Both the position numbers and the translations under genes were made by a program. The notes under the pieces are model-generated. The model did no database searches. It saw only the letters and a list, made by a program, of their open reading frames with translations, and had not been told where the DNA came from. A DNA stretch of 64,000 bases. Origin: Parastagonospora avenae f. sp. tritici 18332-5 (Eukaryota > Ascomycota > Dothideomycetes > Pleosporales > Phaeosphaeriaceae). Numbering within the stretch: position 1 is the first letter of the stretch; every line of letters starts with the position of its first letter. Below, in pieces: positions 57,964-64,000 of the stretch. Where the stretch lies: positions 1 through 64,000 of the forward strand of contig JAFJTR010000015.1 of NCBI GenBank assembly GCA_022559985.1. The letters run 5' to 3'.

Positions 57964-58265
57964 TTTTGTGATTTAATTTCGAATGCACGTAGCTTCCGGC
58001 TATGCGACAGTGCTCCGCCAATCTATATACAGCAAGAATGTGGAGTTGTGGTGTTTCGATGGTTGAATGTCCAAGGTGCTCAAAGTCTCGATCTCGAAAC
58101 TTTTTGGTGGAGCCCGGCGTTTCCTTCCTCCGGCAACTCTTGGCGCGTGTGGCAGTCAGAGCTTCAAGAGTCATTACAGTTTGACGCAGCTTCATCTGTA
58201 TATATTGCGTCTAGTCGCTCTTTGAACAATATTCTCCTGTCACTTGCAGGAGAATAGTCACGTGT
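57964..58265. promoter_or_regulatory. Divergent promoter, RPF1 and glycyl-tRNA synthetase
   Basis: 302 bp between the two start codons, enough for a bidirectional promoter. No specific element recognised. Confidence 0.5.
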
Positions 58266-60615
58266 ATGCGCCAGCTGTCGAGGTTGTTGCACGCCAATTG
58301 CTTCTCTTCTTCACTGCGTACCTGCAGGCCCGTTTTTAGTACCCCGCCCTGCCGTGTTTATCCCACCAAGTGCTTTGCGACCACACCAGCCCACCAAAGA
58401 TATCAAGTTCCAAGTAGGAAGACAGATCAGGTCGTCATGGCGGGTGATATGACCACGTTCAAGGGCAAGCCCTTTGATCGCCCCTCTCTGGAGTCGCTCA
58501 TGAAGGTACGCATGAAATGATTTATGCCGCCCTGCTGCTGCTGCTGCAGTCATACTGACCAACATAGCGACGCCTCTTCTACACCCCCGCCTTCGACATC
58601 TATGGCGGTGTCTCTGGTCTCTACGACTTCGGCCCGCCCGGTTGCGCCCTCACAAACAACATCGTCGACGTATGGCGGAAACACTTTGTGCTGAAGGAGA
58701 ACATGTTGGAGGGTATGGCGCATGAGACCACATGAGGGCGCAGGGACTGACACACTCCAGTTGACTGCACCATGCTCACCCCCCACGAAGTCCTCAAGAC
58801 GTCCGGCCATGTCGACAAATTCGCCGACTGGATGTGCAAAGACCCCAAGACTGGCGAGATCTTCCGCGCGGATCATTTGGTCGAGGAAGTCCTCGAGGCT
58901 AGGCTGAAGGGCAACAAGGAGGCACGCGGCGAGAAGGTCGAGGCCGAGGAGGAGGACCCAAAGAAGAAAAAAAAGAAGGTCAAGAACATCGCGGCTGTCA
59001 AGCTGGACGATGCGCTCGTGCAGGAGATCGAGGAGGTCCTCGCCAAGATTGACAACTACAGCGGCGAGGAGCTCGGTCAGCTCATGAAAAAGTACGACAT
59101 CAAGAACCCCGCTACCAATGGCGAACTGCTTCCTCCTGTCGCCTTCAACCTCATGTTCCAAACCTCGATCGGCCCATCCTCGAACATGCCCGGCTACCTG
59201 CGCCCCGAGACCGCCCAGGGCCAGTTCCTGAACTTCCAGAAGCTGCTCGAGTTCAACCAACAGCAAATGCCATTCGCCTCCGCCTCCATTGGCAAGTCTT
59301 TCCGAAATGAAATCTCCCCACGGTCTGGTCTGCTGCGTGTACGAGAGTTCTTGATGGCCGAGATCGAGCATTTTGTCGACCCCGAGGGCGGCAAGAAGCA
59401 TCCTCGCTTTGACGAGGTCAAAGACGTTGAGCTCGAGCTCCTCAACCGCGAGGTCCAGCTCTCCGGCAAGACCACGGTCGAGACAACTAAGATTGGCAAG
59501 GCCGTCGAGACCGGCCTTGTTGACAACGAGACACTAGGTTACTTCCTCGCCCGCATCCAGCAATTCCTCCTCAAGATCGGTATCGACGCGAAGAAAATCC
59601 GCTTCCGGCAACACATGGCGAATGAGATGGCCCATTACGCTGCAGACTGCTGGGATGCTGAACTGCTCACATCATATGGCTGGATCGAGTGCGTAGGCTG
59701 CGCCGACCGTAGCGCCTACGACTTGACTGTACACATGAAGAAGACTGGCGCGCCACTAGTCGTCCGCGAACCAAGAAAAGAGCCCCTCAAAATTGAAGAA
59801 TGGCAATGCGACCTCGACAAGAAGAAGTTTGGCCCCAAGTTCAAGAAGGACGGCAAGACGGTGGAGGCAGCGATTGAGGCTCTTTCACAGGATCTGCGCG
59901 AGAAGCTGTCGTTGGACCTCGAGAAGGAGGGCAAGATTGTCATTGATGTTCCCGGTGTTGGTGATGGTAAGGTCGAGGTACCAAAGGAGCTCATCAGCAT
60001 CGAGAAGCGTACAAGAGTCGAGAACGTGCGGGAATACACACCGAATGTCATCGAACCATCCTTCGGTATTGGCCGAATCGTCTACGTAAGTATTGGCCTT
60101 TTAACAAGCCCCACTCGATCTAATTAGAACAGGCACTATGCGAGCACATCTACTGGACGCGTGAGCAAGACGAAGCGCGCGGCATCCTCTCTTTCCCACC
60201 TACTGTCGCACCTACCAAGGTCCTCATCGTACCACTCAGCTCACACACCGACTTCAAGCCTTTTGTGCGCACGCTAAGCGACAAGCTCCAGGAGCTTGGT
60301 ATCTCCACTCGTACCGACGACTCCGGTGCCTCGATTGGCAAGCGTTACTCGGTGAGTTGCACGTGACAATTTCTAGCAAATGGACGCTAATAGTTCCAGC
60401 GTAACGACGAGCTCGGTACGCCACTCGGTATCACTATCGACTTCCAGTCTGTCAAGGACAACACCTTCACATTGCGCGACCGCGACTCTACAGAGCAGGT
60501 TCGTGCTGGTCTGGACGAGATCACAACTGCCATCTCCAGCCTCGTCAATGGCAGAGAAAAGTGGTCAGACGTCGCTGCGCGCCTGCCCAAGTTTGAGGGC
60601 CAAGAGGTTGATTAG
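58266..60615 (+). CDS. GRS1: Glycyl-tRNA synthetase, probably mitochondrial and cytosolic
   Basis: Five exons (58266-58505, 58568-58712, 58761-60085, 60133-60351, 60400-60615) give 714 residues; all joins are in frame. This is the eukaryotic alpha2-type class II enzyme that charges tRNA-Gly. Visible are RRLFYTPAFDIYGGVSGLYD opening exon 2, a Lys-rich insertion (KKKKKKVKNIAAVKLDD), motif 2 in SFRNEISPRSGLLRVREF with R310, motif 3 in PSFGIGRIVY (561-570), and the anticodon-binding domain in exons 4-5. The first 57 residues (MRQLSRLLHANCFSSSLRT...) resemble a mitochondrial presequence. M58 at 58437 starts MAGDMTTFKGKPFDRPSLES in a better context (G at -3, G at +4) than the first ATG (T at -3). 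Leaky scanning could thus make both forms. Confidence 0.96.
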
Positions 60616-62286
60616 AAGACCGATGTAATATAGCTCGACGGCAAGAGTCTTGAGCGATCACTACATGACTGAAAGAAAAATTCAAACATCAAGAGTTGAT
60701 CCGTTAATCCAGCAATGTCAATCCTCCTCGTGCTTACTTACCTCAGTCTACAGGCATCCCTAGTGTTCGAACAAGTAATCATTTGCGCATTGTGCCTGCT
60801 ATGATCTGATGGCCACCACGCATCGGCTCGCCCGGTATGCTGACGTCTCGCGACGGACAGTTTTTTTGTACACAGACCGGCATCGCGGAAGCGGACAATA
60901 TGGCGCGTGGGCCTATTAATGTGATAGACGAGATGACGAGTCAACCCACGCCTTACTCTCAGCCCGGTAACCCGGTCAGGGGATGTAATCGGCGCATTTT
61001 CCATGTTTGCAGTGCATAATTCTCGTCCGCAAGTATTTGTAGCAGGCAAGATATGTATTTGCAATGTGTATCGCAACTATGTGTCATCATGGAGGATGAC
61101 CGGCCTCTCCGAAACCACCAACAGCTGTGACTGCAAAAGGAAGTCTGATGAGTGTTACATGGAGCACGGGGTGAGCGTTATGATTTACAAGCTCTAATTC
61201 GAGACGGTTCAAGGCTTACAGCGGCCTTATCCTGCTTGATGCACGATATCTCTACACACGGGCAGGCTGTTTTTTACAGCTAAAATTGCATCATACCACG
61301 GACGGCAATTCAGGTAGAGTAATCAGGAAAAGCCAAACGCCCAAAGCTATGTTCATTAACCGAATGCAATTACGTCGAAGACGAGGGCGGGACACGTTCG
61401 TGCTCATTCCGACAGAATGGTTTGGGATGCGGATCGTCGACTTTACCCGCTTAATCCGACAGTCTGGCTGCACGACGCTGGGGCTTTCAAGACCTCCCAC
61501 ATGAAGTCCGACTGACCATGACAACTATTCGCCGAGCCAATTTCCTTGACTTTGGCTTGCAGTGTGATCATTTACTATCCAGGCTAGTGGCTAAGTCAGC
61601 ATCTGCGGGCAGAGTGGAGGTACCCCTCCAAACCAAATGACTAGTCTACAAACAAGTGCCTCACCCGAAATTACGTTACATTTTCGAGATGGCTTGAAGG
61701 AATGCCACTTATCTACGCAAGAAGATACCACGTCTCCCGTGCGGCAGAGTTTATACATGCACCAGTACCAACAGCCCACTATGAAGCTGGCCTCAAAACT
61801 CAGTTCGCGCACGACATGTCATTGCTGCACGGCTTGAGCGCGCTGCATACCCCAGCTTAGTGCAACCATCGTATGTCAGGATTCCTACTGCTCACCCACC
61901 TGTTTCGGGTCCTGGTCGAGTCTGGGTGCTTCCCTTATTGCTCAGCTGCCACCCCTTGCAGCTGCTCTGATCTGCTTTCGGCGTATCCGCTAGGAAGGAC
62001 GCTTTGCAGCTCCCCAGAAGCTCCTCTCGGTTATTGAGGCACCAATCGCCATAGGCTTGCGTCCATAGCGCCCACTACGTCCGACGAGTAGGCGCCACCA
62101 GATACAAGCGACTGTCGCTTACACTTCAGGAGCACGCATTGAATCCCAACGTCGCTCTGCCTGAGCAATATGAAAGCAGCCATCCACCGATTGACGAGAT
62201 CCGCCCGATTCGATCCCTTTCTGTCGCTGCTGAAGAAGCGCAAGTAGAGAAATTACACAAACACTTTATATCTTCTTCCCGATACC
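60616..62286. other. Intergenic, nothing recognised
   Basis: About 1.7 kb with only short overlapping frames. The last 100 bases are probably the promoter and leader of the methyltransferase gene. Confidence 0.5.
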
Positions 62287-63669
62287 ATGGTCGAGGAGGC
62301 GCCACCACCCGGCAGTTCGGTAGCAGCTCAGAAGGCTTCTCCACCCAAACGCTCGCGGGCTGACTCAGATAGCTCAGCATCCGTTGACTCTACGTAAGTT
62401 GCTCTCTTCTTCTTGATAACATTGCTGTCGATTTTGGATCCTTGTGCGGATCGAGTGCCGCCGGCACATCAATGACAGACGATCGAGTTCAGCTAACATA
62501 CACACCACAGGCGCTCTGTACGCACGTTGGCTCCAGATGATCTGGAGTACGTCTTTGAGAATGGCCGCACTTATGGAAACGACACGTATTACATGCCTGG
62601 GGTAGACATGCCAAACAATGATTTCAGGGCGCAAGATTACCTGGCTATACAACATCAAGTCTTTGTGCGCGCGCTTCAAGGAAAACTGACAACCACACGT
62701 TTGCTGCCATCGACAAGAAGGATCCTAGATCTCGGTACTGGGCCTGGACATTGGGCTGTAGACATGGCTCGTCAGTACAACGCGGAGGTCGTTGGCATCG
62801 ATATGACTGAATGGGACTTGGACGCCACCGAAGGAGTGGGAGAGTCCAAGGTGATCTGGGAATTGGACGATCTGGATGTATGGGCAAGAGAACCTGACAT
62901 GGAAGACCTGACGGCGCAACTGGGACAGTTCGACTTCTTCACAGAGCCGTTCAACCGCAATCCCATGGATCCTACGGCACGGACCGAAGCAGCTGCTGAT
63001 CTCGGCACGGCACACACTTCTGTCGAATCTCTACTAAACTTGGTCACTCGTCCCGAGCCAGGGTGGCATTTCAGCGACGCGTACGAGTTCATTCATCTGA
63101 GGAACATGAAGGGCGCGTTCACGCACTGGGAAGAAGTCTACGCCGAGATCTACAAGAGTCTATCGCCAGGCGGATGGGTCGAGATTGCAGATTGGGATCT
63201 CGGACAGGTCCCTCCCTTGTCTTCGCCAACGACTGGTACCCCCTCGGTGCTCCCGTTGCCGACCCTTCGCAAGATTTATGCGGCTGGCATAGAGGCCTCG
63301 TTCAAATCTGGCAGGCCGCTCGGGACCTTTTATATGCACCCTTCGTATCTCGAGGAAGCCGGATTCACGGACATACAGACGACGCATGTTAATGTTCCAG
63401 TTGGCCAATGGCACCAGGATGAAGCGCAAAAGTCGATCGGGAAGCTCATGTTGGTCGTGGTCATGGAAACGTTTGAACTGGGACTGCCGCGACTGTTGAC
63501 AAAGTGGGGAGACAAGGAGAGAGTATGGACTATTGAGGAGATACAGGAAGCGCTGGAGCTTGCACGACAAGAGATTCTGGACTGGAGTGAGAAGGCGGAG
63601 AAGGGTGAAGTGGAGGGCTGGTGTGCGAGCTTGAAGTGGATCACGGGCAGGAAGAGCTGGCATGTTTGA
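62287..63669 (+). CDS. LaeA-like SAM-dependent methyltransferase
   Basis: Two exons, 62287-62393 and 62511-63669, give 421 residues. The 117-bp intron starts GTAAGT, has a GCTAAC branch site and ends CACAG. The first 40 residues are disordered (PPPGSS, KASPPKRSRADSDSS). Then comes ENGRTYG, typical of this fungal group, and the class I fold: motif I RRILDLGTGPGHWAVDMA (D109, G111, G113), the acidic strand end VVGIDMTEWDLD, an FEFIHLRN-like block (YEFIHLRNMKGAFTHWEEVY) and LSPGGWVEIADWDL. This is the LaeA/TAM-like family. LaeA itself is a nuclear regulator of secondary metabolism, but filamentous fungi carry many paralogues of unknown substrate, so LaeA orthology is not claimed. Confidence 0.88.
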
Positions 63670-63873
63670 AAAGCTTTAATATGTTGATTGTCTAATTGCT
63701 GCTTCAGATCTCCTGAAATATGTGTACAATCATTGATGGACGGTGATGGACGACTAGCGCTCAGACCCTGGCGGTGTTCGTCATTGCGGAGTTCATGCCA
63801 CACCTCCGAGAAGCTCAATCGACCAAGCTTCAGCACACAAACAATGCGCTTTTCACCTCAATAAAGAACGACC

Positions 63874-64000
63874 ATGCCCGCCAATGCGAATGCATCGCAG
63901 AGGCGCATCGGAGCCGACCTCACAAACTCCCCAGGCTTTCTTGGTGCCGCTGCGCGGTTCTGGCAGGTAAGGACAGCTATCGCGTGTCCACGAAGCATAG
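63874..64000 (+). CDS. First exon of a gene cut by the window end
   Basis: An ATG in good context (CGACCATGC) at 63874 opens 31 codons ending GAAARFWQ exactly at a GTAAGG donor (63967). The exon reads MPANANASQRRIGADL and then TNSPGFLGAAARFWQ. The rest lies beyond the window. No family can be named from this piece. The 204 bp upstream hold the methyltransferase 3' end and this gene's promoter. Confidence 0.6.
   Translation, partial: MPANANASQRRIGADLTNSPGFLGAAARFWQVRTAIACPRSI

Overview
The window reads as nuclear DNA of a filamentous ascomycete (Pezizomycotina; a Dothideomycete is my guess, not shown). Introns are 48-117 bp with GTRNGT-like donors and CTAAC/CTGAC-type branch sites. The proteins are fungal types: a WOPR regulator, a LaeA-like methyltransferase, RMP1, RAI1, CAF1 and a Mei2-type RNA-binding protein. 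I can support about 14 good protein genes in 64 kb, so density is low. The long gaps hold decayed genes and degenerate repeat arrays. I found no tRNA, rRNA, CRISPR or intact transposon.

Layout. 1-10.4 kb: contig-edge poly-G, a compound microsatellite, a cytochrome P450 relic near 4.83-5.19 kb, then the long pyrimidine-rich leader of the WOPR regulator (10.43-12.16 kb). 14.0-17.5 kb: a tight divergent pair, a tail-anchored unknown protein and a serine-protease-like protein with a C-terminal zinc ribbon. 17.7-19.4 kb: a KANL3/TEX30-like hydrolase converging on RMP1. 19.4-27.2 kb: nothing recognised. 27.3-29.4 kb: the Mei2-like protein. 30.3-31.25 kb: a degenerate tandem array of about 170-190 bp units. 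32.1-35.9 kb: small, uncertain or decayed genes.

36.7-45.4 kb: a small mitochondrial-type protein diverging from RAI1, a roughly 3.4-kb array of a short interspersed repeat lying between the 3' ends of RAI1 and CAF1, CAF1, and NDUFB3 diverging from CAF1. 45.4-52.3 kb: nothing recognised. 52.3-54.8 kb: a CRIB-motif protein. 56.7-60.6 kb: RPF1 diverging from glycyl-tRNA synthetase. 62.3-63.7 kb: a LaeA-like methyltransferase, then the first exon of a gene cut by the window end.

Many genes act in RNA metabolism (RMP1, Mei2-like, RAI1, CAF1, RPF1, glycyl-tRNA synthetase), but nothing shows that they are co-regulated. The features least explained by known biology are the two-type repeat array between RAI1 and CAF1 and the protease-like/tail-anchored divergent pair.
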